Of a stretch of DNA of 64,000 nucleotides, positions 11,755-22,589 are shown one piece after another (the first letter of the stretch is position 1; each line of letters begins with the position of its first letter). Both the position numbers and the translations under genes were made by a program. A model generated the notes under the pieces. The model saw nothing but the letters and a program-made list of their open reading frames with translations, was not told the DNA's origin and did no database searches. Origin of the DNA: Dipteronia dyeriana (Eukaryota > Streptophyta > Magnoliopsida > Sapindales > Sapindaceae); assembly GCA_032871835.1 (NCBI GenBank), contig CM065298.1, positions 96,471,891 to 96,535,890 on the forward strand, given 5' to 3'.

Positions 11755-12409
11755 CATATAATAATTACACTAAATATATAAACAAATATGTTTCTCATAT
11801 AACTTGAGCAAATTGTGACTAGAATTGCTAAATTATTTATTAATATCAATGTCATATATCAAACTTGTTGCTAATAGTTTATAAAATTACAAAAGATATA
11901 CAACTCATAAGCATTTACATAGTTCTAAAAGAAAGTTCCAAGTAAAACCAAGAGTTTGATACTTGAGAGTTGAGAGAGTTAGAGAGAAGGTGAAAAACTG
12001 AGAAAGAGGTATTGGTGAACAAAGCAACTTTTTATCTTTGAGGAATGGTGGGTGGGGCCATAGAGAAGATTAGAATAAGATGATTGAAAGTATGAAATTC
12101 TAATGATGAAATGAATAAAACGATTGGGGCATCAAAATGGGGCCTTGTTAATTTATTTTTGGTAAAGTTTGGGTTGTTTTGGAAAAAAACAAATACTTGG
12201 GCCCTTACTATTTAATGTGCTTTTAATTTCCCAATAAACAAATTGAAATCATTTATCTGGGTGTCTAGAAAAAACTAAATGCTTGGGCACTTACTATTTA
12301 TTCGGTTATTATTTCACAATTAAACCAACTAAAATCATGTATTTTAGGGCCCCAAAAATGACGAGCACGGGACAATCGCCTCTGGAGCTTTGCCCCAGGG
12401 CCGCCACTA

Positions 12410-12417
12410 GCTATAAA
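12410..12417 (+). repeat. Target-site duplication, right copy (hAT, 8.3 kb)
   Basis: GCTATAAA, matching 4115-4122. Confidence 0.5.
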
Positions 12418-13131
12418 TATGTATATAGGGTGTCGATTTTGACACTCATAAAACTTATTAGTACACTAATATTTTATTAAAAAAATTAATTATAAAAATA
12501 TCCCAATAGAAATTACCAATAAGGACAAATTAACTTTAATAAAAATAAACCAAATAATGTATATACTCATTAATTAAACTCATATCTTCAACTATCTTTT
12601 TTTATTAAAAAAAACTTACCTTAAAAAAAAATTATGATAAACCCTAAAATATGAAAAACCCTAATTAAACTCTAACTTTATTTCAAGTATCAAATTTTCT
12701 TATCATTACATGATTATCATATTGTTTTTATCTTTCTTTTATGTATAGTTATGAACTCTATTAATAAATAAAATATATTTTTTAATGATAGCTATGGATA
12801 TCAACATTTTTTTTAAGATAGCCGTAAATATCAATAAGTTTTTTTTTTAATATAGTTGTATAAATAAGAAAATTATATACTGAAAATCTCTTGATCCCAT
12901 ATATTATTCCATATATTCCCTTTTATAAGGCTCCTACATTCGAGATATTTTCAAAAATAAATTGGGTGTGACAATAATGTAAGATCAAAATTTATAAATA
13001 ATATGTATTAAAATGAATATATTTATTTCAATGAGAGTATTATTGACATTATGATGGGTGCTTATAATAATATTTATTTTAAAAAATTTAGACATGTGTG
13101 TACTTATAAAAATAGTTATACTAATAAGTTT

Positions 13132-13313
13132 TGAGTAATGTTAGGCTTCCCAATTTTTTTTCCAAATTCTTTCCCAAATGTGTGTAGCACGTGAGGTGTC
13201 AACATCATATCACTCACCACATAGTCTCATAATTTATAAGATGCTGACACCTTACGTGCTACACACATTTGGGAAAGAATTTGAGAATTTTTTTAGAAAA
13301 CCTAACATTACTC
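13132..13313. mobile_element. Foldback MITE, about 180 bp
   Basis: Nearly its whole length is an inverted repeat: GAGTAATGTTAGG at the left against CCTAACATTACTC at the right. The inner arms contain CCCAAATGTGTGTAGCACGT and its complement. Flanks carry the 8-bp duplication ATAAGTTT (13124-13131 and 13314-13321). No coding capacity. The TSD length suggests a hAT-type parent, but the superfamily is an inference. Confidence 0.65.
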
Positions 13314-13414
13314 ATAAGTTTGGATTAAGATCATGAGTGTCAATATTCATACCCATACATATATTGTGTGCCTATGAGAAAAAAATTATCAGATTTAATG
13401 AGCATAAATTGGAT

Positions 13415-14510
13415 TAAGATCACAAATGAACTTAAGGGTGTCGAGAAGTTCAAAAGTTTGGCCTCCTACTACTCTAATCAGTTATTCAAAATAAAAGAAA
13501 AAAAATCTACTAACGTGGTCGGGCTCATCAGCATTGGATTAAGATCACAAATGACCTTAAGGATATGTTTAGTAGGAATGAAAATGTAGAGGAAAGAAAA
13601 TGGTGGAGGGAAGAGGGAAAAGGGAGAAGAAAAAAAGAAAGTGTGTGTTTGGTATGGAGAGAAAAATGAAAAGAAAAGAAAAGAAAAGAAAAATAGAAGG
13701 AAAATTGGATGGGTGAGACCCACGAATTTTGATCCACCTAAAAATGACCTTAACATACTATATATATATATTAATACATTATGTTTTATAAATTTATTTT
13801 AAAAAATAAAATTTTAAGTAAATTGAAAAAAGGACATATATATAGTATGTTACAAAGTTTGAAGTCATTTTGTAAAAAAAAAAAGTTGGATTCAATATTA
13901 TTTATTAAATATAAAAATATATAATATATAACTATAATGTAAAGGTAAATTAGTAAAATTGATAAAAAAAAATTCATCCAATCTTCTTTCCTTCCTGTTT
14001 ACCAAACAGCTCAATGAAAAATTATTTTACTTTCTTTCCCTCATATTTTCTACCCCTCCAAATCTTTTTATCCATCATATTTTCTTTCCTTCCAACCAAA
14101 CGTAGTTGAGAAGTTCAAAACTTTGGTCACCTACTATAATCAATTATTCAAAATAAAAGAAAAAAAAAATCTATTGATGTGGTCGAGCGATTCCATTTTT
14201 GCTCACCCCCTTCGAGGGTGGTGAGTGAACATTATCTCACTTCTACATGGATGACATTTGTCTATGGAGATGGTAAATTTATCCAAACACTATTTATCTT
14301 TTAAGATAAATTTATCCCTTCATTGATACGCCCATCCTCACTTCTCCTCAAGGGGGTGAACAAAAATGAACTCTGATCGGGTATTTAAGCCTTGGATTAA
14401 ATCACAAATGACCTTAAGGGTGTGGAGAAGTTTCAAAAGTTTTGCCACCTACTGCTCTAATCAATTATTAGTGAAGGAAAAAAAAATCTACTGACGTGGT
14501 CTGACACGTC
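13415..14510. repeat. Three copies of a 110-bp repeat, one split by a MITE
   Basis: The block GATTAAGATCACAAATGACC to AAATCTACTGACGTGGTC occurs at about 13415-13525 and 14390-14505. A third copy is split between 13535-13562 and 14105-14185. The splitting insert (about 13563-14106) has inverted ends (ATGTTTAGTAGGAATGAAAA against CGTTTGGTTGGAAGGAAAG) and is purine-rich on the left and pyrimidine-rich on the right, so it looks like a MITE of about 540 bp. A further foldback element of about 175 bp, with ends CATTTTTGCTCACCCCCTT and its complement, lies at about 14194-14370. Confidence 0.5.
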
Positions 14511-15112
14511 AGCAACACCTTCCTGACATATCCGGACACGTCACACCGAAATTTTGACTTGCATATTTTAGTGGAGTAATTTACAATCATGCCCTGCTAT
14601 TACTTACATAGTCCACGGGTATGGGCCGAAAATCTGAAAAACCCCAGTCTTTTTCTAGAGATTGAATTATGGCCCATCGATTACCTTGGCAATGAGTCGA
14701 CTCAGTTCATCATTCATAACGCTCCGAGTGGACCCGTGACATGCCGGGCACGTCACGGGTTGACTCAGTACAGCAAATTCAATGGGCCTGATCATGTTTT
14801 AATAGGCCCCGTAACTTGAATTGGTTTGGGCTCAGTCATGAATCAATGCGGGTTAATTTTCGGGTTCGGTTGGTCCGAAACACAGAAATTCATCTTCTGA
14901 CAACTTGAAGTGAAGACGACATCATCAACTCGCAGAAAAACCCAGAGAGAGCTTGGCACACATGCCTTGAATTTCAAAGCTCTATATACATTTTTACAAG
15001 AACACAAAGCACTTAAATAGAAATTAAAGTCTTAAATAGAATTTTAAAGCTCTATGTACATATTAATTTGGTCTCAAATTTCTTCGCAAACCAACAAACT
15101 GTTTCACAAGTG

Positions 15113-16954
15113 ATGCATCTTACAAGATTCGTCACTACGCTTTTCTTCAGTGTCTCTTCAACGACCCCAAAACCAAAGCGAGCGAGCGAGAAACTGATCT
15201 CTATCGACTCCATTAAAGAGCTTCACGCACATCTCATCAGAACCCAACTCCACACAGACCCGTCTTCGATATCTCCTGTTATCAGATCATACGCTTTGTC
15301 TCCCTCTCATTTGCACAAAGCCCATTTCGTTTTCGATCAAATCCAACGACCCACGTTGTTGGTTTTCAACCATATGATTCATGGTTTATCACAGAGTGAT
15401 CAACCCTGGAAAGCATTACACATGTACTGTAAAATGTGTCACCATAGCTTGTCTGGTGACGACTTGACTTTTATATTTGTATTCAAAGCTTGTGCTCGTT
15501 TAAAGGATGTTTTTGAAGGTCAAAAGGTTCATGTCAATGCTTTGAAACTTGGGTTTGAATCGTATCTCTTTGTCTCGAATGCTTTGATTCATATGTATGG
15601 ATCATGTGGTGAGTTGAATTTTGCACGGAAAGTGTTTAGTGAAATGCTTGAAAGAGACTTGGTTTCTTGGAATTCATTGATTTGTGGTTATAGTCAGTGC
15701 AATAGATTTGAGGAGGTATTGGGTTTGTTTGATTCAATGCAAGCAGCTAGTGTGAAGGCTGATGCAGTGACAATGGTGAAAGTTGTTTTGTCTTGTATTT
15801 ATTTAGCTAACTGGGATGTTGCAGATTCTATGGTTAAGTACATTAAAGAAAACGATATCGAAATCGATGTTTACTTGGGGAACACTTTGATAGATATGTA
15901 TGGACGACGGGGTTTGGTGGATTTGGCAAGGGAGGTTTTTAATCGAATGCAAGAGAGAAATATTGTTACATGGAATGCTATGATCACAGGGTATGCAAAG
16001 GCTAGGAATTTAGTCGAAGGAAGAAGGCTTTTCGATGACATGCCTAGGAAGGATGTGACATCTTGGACTTCTATGATCGCGGGGTACTCTAAAGCCAACC
16101 AATTTGACGAGGCAGTGAAGCTTTTCCGGCAAATGATTGTAGCTAAGGTGAAACCCGATGAAATTACAGTGGCTACCGTGCTTTCTGCTTGTTCGCATTT
16201 GGGCTTACTGGACAGTGGAGAGGCTATTCATGACTATATAAAGAGCCATGGTGTAAACCAAGATGTTTATGTGGGGAATTCGCTTATTGATATGTATTTC
16301 AAATGCGGGGTGGTTGAGAAGGCACTACTGGTGTTTCGTGAGATGAAAAGGAAGGATTCTGTTTCCTGGAATTCAGTTATCTCAGGCCTTGCAGTGAATG
16401 GTTTTGCGAATCATGCACTGGAGCTCTTTGAGCAAATGTTGAGACAACGTGTCCGACCAACCCATGGAACCTTTGTTGGTATTTTAGTAGCTTGCAGTCA
16501 TGCTGGATTGATCAAAGAGGGATTGAAATATTTTCGTAGTATGGAAGAAATATATGGACTTACGCCTGAAATGAAGCACTACGGGTGCATTGCAGATCTT
16601 TTGAGCCGCTCTGGCAATCTTGACAGAGCATATGAGTTCATTAATACAATGCCAATAGTTCCAAGTGTTGTGGTATGGAGAATATTATTGAGTGCTTGTA
16701 AGCTTCATGAAAATTTGGCCCTAGCTGAGATCGTCACAACCAAGCTTCTCGAATTTGATCCATCTAACAGCGGGAATTATGTTCTCTTGTCGAATACTTA
16801 CTCGGGTTCTGGTAGATGGGATGATGCCGGAAGAATTAGAGAACTGATGGAGGAGAGTAGTGTGCAGAAGCCATCTGGTTGGAGCTCCATTGAAGTAAAT
16901 GGTGTATCACCAAATAAATTCCAAGGAATCACTTCTTATCTAAACCAAAGATGA
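15113..16954 (+). CDS. Pentatricopeptide repeat protein, PLS class with E domain
   Basis: A single intact exon of 613 codons, as usual for plant PPR genes. The open frame extends upstream to 15068 without an ATG; 15113 is its first ATG. The first 30 or so residues are rich in T, S, F and basic residues, as in a mitochondrial or plastid transit peptide. From about residue 50 to 520 come PPR motifs of P, L and S type, with landmarks NALIHMYGSCGEL, NTLIDMYGRRGLVDLAREVF, WNAMITGYAKARNL and WNSVISGLAVNGFANHALEL. A terminal E-type domain follows (VVWRILLSACKLH, NYVLLSNTYSGSGRWDDAGR). There is no DYW deaminase; the protein ends shortly after WSSIEVNG. Such proteins bind organellar RNA and often serve in C-to-U editing with a partner in trans. 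Target RNA unknown. Confidence 0.93.
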   Translation: MHLTRFVTTLFFSVSSTTPKPKRASEKLISIDSIKELHAHLIRTQLHTDPSSISPVIRSYALSPSHLHKAHFVFDQIQRPTLLVFNHMIHGLSQSDQPWKALHMYCKMCHHSLSGDDLTFIFVFKACARLKDVFEGQKVHVNALKLGFESYLFVSNALIHMYGSCGELNFARKVFSEMLERDLVSWNSLICGYSQCNRFEEVLGLFDSMQAASVKADAVTMVKVVLSCIYLANWDVADSMVKYIKENDIEIDVYLGNTLIDMYGRRGLVDLAREVFNRMQERNIVTWNAMITGYAKARNLVEGRRLFDDMPRKDVTSWTSMIAGYSKANQFDEAVKLFRQMIVAKVKPDEITVATVLSACSHLGLLDSGEAIHDYIKSHGVNQDVYVGNSLIDMYFKCGVVEKALLVFREMKRKDSVSWNSVISGLAVNGFANHALELFEQMLRQRVRPTHGTFVGILVACSHAGLIKEGLKYFRSMEEIYGLTPEMKHYGCIADLLSRSGNLDRAYEFINTMPIVPSVVVWRILLSACKLHENLALAEIVTTKLLEFDPSNSGNYVLLSNTYSGSGRWDDAGRIRELMEESSVQKPSGWSSIEVNGVSPNKFQGITSYLNQR

Positions 16955-17081
16955 AGCAATTGAGAGTCTTATTAGACTGAAAATTTTATTTTTAATCAGG
17001 TCTATGTTCAGATCAATTTCAATGTAAATCCACATTTACATAGGAGTACGAAAATTCAGTTTTTGCAATCTTAAGCTATGC

Positions 17082-18814
17082 TTACAGATTAAACATGACC
17101 TTGATGGCACTGCCACCTTGAGCACTAGTTTCAAATGCATCTTCTACCTCCTTCTGTGAGAAACCAAACCTGTGAGTTATCAAGGGTTTAACGTTGATCT
17201 TTCCGGTTTTCAAGAAGTCGAGGCAGAGTGGCCATGTGTTCCTGTAACGAAAAATGCCGATTACATCCACCTCCCTGTCGACCAACAAAAGTTATTATTA
17301 TTATTATTATTATTACCTATGTGACTTTGAATTGAAATTAAACAGTTGTATCTGATGGTGTGCCTGATGATGAGGCTTGTATCAAATCACCTTGCAGCAG
17401 CCGGAGTAAGAGAGATAGTCATCTCGCTCTTGGCTAATCCGATAAGGCAAACTTTGCCACCAGAATGAGTAGCATTTAACGCAGTTGACATGGTTTTGTC
17501 AAACCCAACACAATCAAAGCTCACATCAATGCCTGAACCCATTCCATTTTGTATCTTGATCACTTCTGCAGCCACATCCTGCAAAAGCTTTTATATAAGA
17601 ACTTAGAAAGTGAATGCAGAATGCACTTGTTTGGTAAATTTACTTCGATATCTGTTGAAACTTGAATTGTCTCATCGGCTCCAAGATTTTTGGCGATGGA
17701 AAGACGTTGAACATCAACATCAGCGATGACAATTCTGGGAGCTCCAAATGCACGAGCAGCCAACAAGGTAACGAGCCCTATGGGTCCTGATCCCATGATC
17801 AATATGTTAGTTCCAGGACCAACATTTGCTCGGCGACAAGCATGGACACCAACACTAAGGGGTTCACACATTGCTCCTTCCTCTAAGCTCACATTGTCAG
17901 GTAATTTGAAACATAGATTTGCAGGATGCACCACCTGATTAATGAACACAATATTCGACAATTTTATCTTTCTTGAAGTATCGCAAAAATCCCAATTCGA
18001 GAAGCTTAAAATTTGATCACCTTATGTGCAAGAGAGCCATTAGTTGGAGGAGAACCAAAGAACTTCATATCAGGACAAAGATTGTAGCTACCATTTTTGC
18101 AGAAACTGCACCTTCCGCAACTGATACCGGGTTCCAGGGCCACGCGATCACCCACCTGCAGGTACTTCACTTCACTGCCAATTTCCTCTATGAATCCAGC
18201 ACACTCATGCCCAATTACCATAGGCTTTTTCACAATAAAATTTGCACATCTCATTGTCTGATGATAAACCCACATCAGATATAAGCAACCATTAGTATAT
18301 CAAACAATCTTCAATTATTATTATTATTTTTTATATTCATACAATGTGCAATTGAACAGTTTTAAAAGTGCATTTCACCTTGAAATGATGAACATCACTT
18401 CCACATATACCAAGAGCCTTGATTCTCACTTTCACATCTTGAGGGCCTAAAATAACACATTTTTTTTTTCTTTCAATATACAAACTAGTGTTAATAATAG
18501 AATTATCATCTAAATTAATTATCCATGTGAAATTTGAGGCATGGCATCAAATAATAATAGTAATAATAATTACAATCTGAACATGATTATGTAAAACTGT
18601 AAAAGGGTATTCAAGATTTCAATAATTGGAAGCATAAATATATACAAGTAGGAAAAGTGACATGAAATATGGAGATGCACAAACCAAGAGGAGGCAAATA
18701 GTAAGGCTGAAGTTGAAGAGTTTTGATTCCAAGAAGCCAAGCAGCTATGTTCTTCTCTTCTTCTTCTTCACCGTCTCTGCCTGTGCCTGCATCAAATTCA
18801 CCATCATTAGCCAT
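17082..18814 (-). CDS. Sorbitol (polyol) dehydrogenase, copy 1
   Basis: Zinc-dependent, NAD-linked oxidation of sorbitol or related polyols to ketoses, probably cytosolic (family knowledge). Exons on the minus strand: 18685-18814, 18379-18446, 18021-18257, 17644-17934, 17391-17578, 17082-17274. All junctions are GT-AG and the phases join into 369 codons including stop. Catalytic zinc ligands are in [11 protein letters not shown] and GHECAG. Four cysteines of the structural zinc lobe lie in GISCGRCSFCKNGSYNLC. The Rossmann glycine motif is GSGPIGLVTLL, followed by the acidic IADVD. The first 20 residues are acidic and unlike copy 2. A CT microsatellite (18815-18832) lies directly upstream of the ATG. 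No damage is seen. Paralogue of 57376-60238 with identical sizes for exons 2 to 6. Confidence 0.93.
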
Positions 18815-18832
18815 CTCTCTCTCTCTCTCTGA

Positions 18833-19323
18833 GTTTTGTCTTTTTTATACTGTTTTTTAACTCAAGCTGATGAGTAGATCCTCATCTAAGTGTCCTCCTC
18901 TGTTTTGTCTCATTCATTTGTGGAATTCAACTAACAAAAAACTTTAGGTCACACTTTTTAAAAAGAATCAGTGCTCCTGTACTCCTACTAGTTTTTATGT
19001 CTTTTTTATCTTGGAGTTTAGCATAGTGTATGTGTTTTATTTTGGGGATTAATGTCAAAAATATTTTTTAATGGTTTCAATATTTTAAGAATATTAGCTA
19101 TATAAAAAGTAAATTAACATGTAACATTTTGCAATTTATTACATTTATTTTGTTTCTACGAATATTTACTCAAGAATTGTTCACTTCACAAATAATTAAA
19201 AATTAAAAAGTGAAAATATCTAAAATATCCCTGGTGCATGTCTGTATTGTAATTTTTATTTTTAATTATGTCCATCCTACAATACAATACCTTTTCTCTA
19301 TTTAATTTTTTTATTATAAATAT
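18833..19323. other. AT-rich gap between SDH copy 1 and the gypsy fragment
   Basis: Likely contains the promoter of the minus-strand dehydrogenase. No recognisable motif beyond AT-rich tracts; no coding potential. Confidence 0.4.
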
Positions 19324-19328
19324 GTATG

Positions 19329-19374
19329 TGACGCAGGGCAAGAGCAGGGCAACAACAACTAATTCCATCAGATA
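19329..19374 (+). repeat. Remnant of 5' LTR (46 bp, identical to 21609-21654)
   Basis: Exact 46-bp direct repeat of the start of the 3' LTR. The last nine bases (CATCAGATA) also fit, in frame, the HQI codons of reverse transcriptase, so they may be a deletion junction microhomology. Confidence 0.8.
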
Positions 19375-21642
19375 AGAATCAAGGTTGGCGATGAGTGGAA
19401 GACCGCTTTCAAAACAAGAGAGGGATTGTATGAGTGGCTAGTGATGCCCTTTGGTTTGTGCAATGCTCCTAGCACCTTCATGAGGTTAATGAACCATGTT
19501 TTAAAGCCATACAACGGTAAATTTCTGGTGGTTTATTTCGATGACATTTTGATATTTAGCAAGAGCCTTGAAGACCATATGGTACATTTGAAGCAGGTCT
19601 TGGAGTTGCTGCGACTTCATAAGCTTTATCTAAATTTAAAGAAATGTGAATTTCTCTCAGAAAGTTTATTGTTTTTAGGATTTGTTATTAGTAAGCAGGG
19701 AATTATGGTTGACGAAAAGAAAGTAGAAAGTATAAGAAATTGGCCTACTCCAAAATCTATCACTGATGTTAGAAGTTTTCATGGATTGACATCATTTTAT
19801 AGGAGGTTTATCAGAGGGTTCAGTAGTATAGCTGCTCCAATTACTAGTTGCATGAAAAAAGGTAAATTTGAGTGGGGGCATGAGCAGGATGTGAGCTTCA
19901 CATTGCTTAAAGAAAATTTAAGTATTGCACCAGTATTAGCTCTACCTAATTTTGACAAGGCATTTGCTGTGGAAACAGATGCTTCTATGATGGGCATCGG
20001 TGCTGTACTCAGCCAAGAAGGTAGACCACTTGAGTATTTTAGTGAAAAGTTGAATGAAGTCAGGCAAAGGTGGAGTACCTATGAGCAAGAGTTATATGCT
20101 ATAGTGAGAGCCTTACAACATTGGGAGCATTTCCTTATTCAGAGAGAGTTTGTGTTGGAGAGTGACCATCAAGCACTTAAATTCATTAACTCACAAAAGA
20201 ACCTCAACCGTATGCATGCTAGATGGGTTTTGTATCTCCAAAAGTTTACCTTTGTTTTTAAACACAAATCTGGACAGCTTAATAAGGCTGCTGATGCTCT
20301 CAGTCGAAAAGCATGCCTTTTGTCTAGTTTGCAAAGTGAGATTACAAGCTTCCATTGTCTCAAAGACCTATATGCCACTGATGTAGATTTCCAATTAATT
20401 TGGGAAAAATGTCAGAATAACTGTAGTCCAGCAGATTTCCATATTCATTGTGGCTACCTGTTTAAAGGAACTCAACTCTGTGTCCCTGCCACTTCTCTTC
20501 GCGAACACTTGATTCGAGAGTTCCATGCGGGGGGAATTTTTGCACACCCTGGTAGAGACAAAACAGTAGCCCTGCTCATTGAACGATTTCATTGGCCTCA
20601 CATGGTTAGTGAAATCACTAAGTTTGTTAAACGTTGTGGTATTTGTCAGCATGCCAAGCGGCAGGTTCAAAACACTGGGTTATATACCCCATTACCAATT
20701 CCAGAGTCGATTTGGGAGGACTTAAGCATGGAATTCGTGCTTGGTTTACCAAAGACAACGAGACATGTTGATTCGATTTTAGTAGTTGTGGACAGGTTCT
20801 CAAAGATGGTTCATTTCATTGCTTGCAAGAAGACATCGGATGCAAGTAATGTTGCTCGGCTTTTCTTCAAAGAGATCGTGAGACTCCATGGTGTGCCCAA
20901 GTCTATTGTTTCCGATCGAGATGTTAAGTTCCTATGCCACTTCTGGAAAGAATTATGGAGGAGATTTGATACCAGCTTGAAATTTAGCAGTACTTCTCAC
21001 CCACAGACTGATGGGCAAACTGAAGTAGTAAATAGGTCTCTTGGTAACATGTTGAGATGTTTAGCTAGTGACAAGCCAAAACAATGGGATCTAGCTCTTG
21101 CCCAAGCCGAATTTGCATTCAACAGCCAACCCAACAGGTCTACAGGGAAGTCACCGTTCTCAATTGTTTACCTCAAATCCCCAAACTTCACAGTTGATTT
21201 ATTTGATTTCACTGGTGCTAAGAGCAAATCAGCTACTGAGCTAGCTCAATTTGTAACTCAAGTACACCAAGACATTCGAGAAAGTCTTCAACGGTCTAAT
21301 TCCAAATACAAGGCTGCTGCAGATCAACATCGTCGCCGGAAACTATTCAATGAAGGTGATTTAGTGATGGTCCATCTAAGGAAGTATCGATTTCCTGCTG
21401 GCACATACAGTAAACTCAAGAGCAGGAAATATGGGCCTTTTCGAATTCGTCGTAAACTTGGGGACAATGCTTATCAGGTCGACCTTCCAGCTAAATTCAA
21501 CATTTCTAACACCTTTAACATTGCTGATATTTTCGAATATCATCCACCGGATGATGCGCCTGTCATCATTCAAGATTCAAGGGTGAATCTTTTTCAAGAA
21601 GGGGAGATTGACGCAGGGCAAGAGCAGGGCAACAACAACTAA
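19363..21642 (+). pseudogene. Gypsy polyprotein fragment: RT, RNase H, integrase
   Basis: One open frame of about 760 codons, cut at its N-terminus by the deletion. Order: the second half of reverse transcriptase with the active-site YFDD in [11 protein letters not shown]; RNase H with the ETDAS motif; integrase zinc finger (HPGRDKT to [12 protein letters not shown]); integrase core with [16 protein letters not shown] and [14 protein letters not shown]; and a C-terminal basic domain ([18 protein letters not shown]). The residue expected to be the first catalytic aspartate (SMDF in relatives) is glutamate here (SMEF). The stop codon lies inside the 3' LTR. No chromodomain is visible. It lacks gag, protease and the RT fingers, so it cannot work alone. 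Confidence 0.88.
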
Positions 21643-21918
21643 TTCCATCAGATATTTTAATATTTTTAATTGTTAATTTTTTGCCATTTAGCTTATTTGT
21701 CATTTTCTATTTTGTTATGTTTTTGTCTTTTAGTGCCTAGTCTTTATCTTTTATGCGTGTATTTTCTGGAGGATCATCAGTTTTTTGGAATAGAAAGATA
21801 TTTTCTTCTTTGGCTGTTCAAACTCTGAGAGTTTGGTTTTATCAGTGAGTTTCGTTATTCCGACGAGCCACGACCCTTCGGAGAGTGTTTTCCCGGAGTT
21901 TAGTCGACTTCTACGTTA
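21609..21918 (+). repeat. 3' LTR of the deleted gypsy element
   Basis: Begins TGACGCAGGG after a polypurine tract and ends ACGTTA before the GTATG target duplication; 310 bp. A T-rich middle and a GAGAGTTTGG segment are typical of a U5 region. Confidence 0.75.
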
Positions 21919-22136
21919 GTATGTATGTAAATATATAATTGTTTTCATGTATATATAATATATTGTATTACGAAATTTTGTCTTTTAATATTAATATGTA
22001 CAGGAATTGATTATCGGTAGAAAGTAATCAATTTTATAAACAAAGAGTTCGTTATTAAAAGATAAAATATCTATATAAACGACGCATCATGCATGTTTGA
22101 GGATCTTTTAATTAAATATTTGAAGGAACTCCGGTG

Positions 22137-22589
22137 TAGATATGACGGCGATTCCGTTCGAACCGGTGAATTAAACCGAAACTGTCATGAAAAAAACCGA
22201 AATCGAACCGGAGTGTTCGGTTCTGGTTCGGAACTGGACCAAAACCGCTACAGTGTACGGTTCCTGTTTTGGTGGAACCGCCTGGTTCGAACCGGATTGG
22301 AACCGGCGGTTCTGGTTTGGTTCGAACCGGGCGATTCCACCAAAACTTTTTTTTTAATTTATTATTTATTATAGTTAATTTTTTTAGGTGACCTAATAAT
22401 ATACATTTACAATTTTACTTTTACATATGTAATATTTTTTAGTGAACGAAAAATGAAAAAATGAAAAAAAAAATAAGTGGACCTTCGGAATCGGACCGGA
22501 ACCGCCAGTTCAGGTTTCTCTAGAACCGGAACCGTCAGTTCCAAATTGGAACCGAACCGGAATCGGAATCGAAACCAGTGACATGTCTA
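22137..22589. mobile_element. Non-autonomous hAT element, 453 bp
   Basis: Ends TAGATATGACG on the left and CGTCTA-type TGACATGTCTA on the right, with subterminal arrays of GGTTC/GAACCGG words pointing in opposite directions, typical of plant Ac-like hAT elements. The 8-bp duplication CTCCGGTG flanks it at 22129-22136 and 22590-22597. No transposase. Confidence 0.75.

Larger units (their letters stand above)
4123..12409 (+). mobile_element. Large decayed hAT element
   Basis: Both ends resemble the CAGGGCCGGCCCTG terminal repeat seen in the hAT at 38996. The left end reads CATAGTTGTTCCTG. The right end, reverse-complemented, reads TAGTGGCGGCCCTG. The flanks carry the 8-bp duplication GCTATAAA, the size expected for hAT. 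Subterminal sequence also mirrors: a CCCCTAGGTAAAATCTAAAAT-like stretch on the left against GGGCCCTAAAATACATGAT inverted on the right. hAT sequence itself remains only at 4123-4277 and 11760-12409; the rest is the nested LTR element. No transposase reading frame is left. A diverged tandem duplication of about 80 bp (12190-12345) sits near the right end. Confidence 0.5.
12418..15112. other. AT-rich intergenic region upstream of the PPR gene
   Basis: Apart from the foldback MITEs and 110-bp repeats listed separately, this holds low-complexity AT-rich sequence. Just before the PPR gene a short duplicated phrase (TTTAAAGCTCTATGTACAT and a near copy, 14970-15060) occurs. No TATA box can be assigned with confidence. 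Confidence 0.4.
19329..21918 (+). mobile_element. Ty3/gypsy LTR retrotransposon with a large internal deletion
   Basis: Bounded by the 5-bp duplication GTATG (19324-19328 and 21919-21923). It starts with TGACGCAGGG, the same 46 bp that begin the 3' LTR at 21609-21654, so only a stub of the 5' LTR survives. The rest of the LTR, the primer-binding site, gag, protease and the front of RT are gone. AAGAAGGGGAGAT directly before the 3' LTR is the polypurine tract. The stub runs straight into reverse transcriptase. Confidence 0.8.

Noticed and set aside
13478..13756. ORFs on the minus strand rich in F, S and L
   Set aside because: They arise from a purine-rich tract inside a MITE read on its pyrimidine strand.
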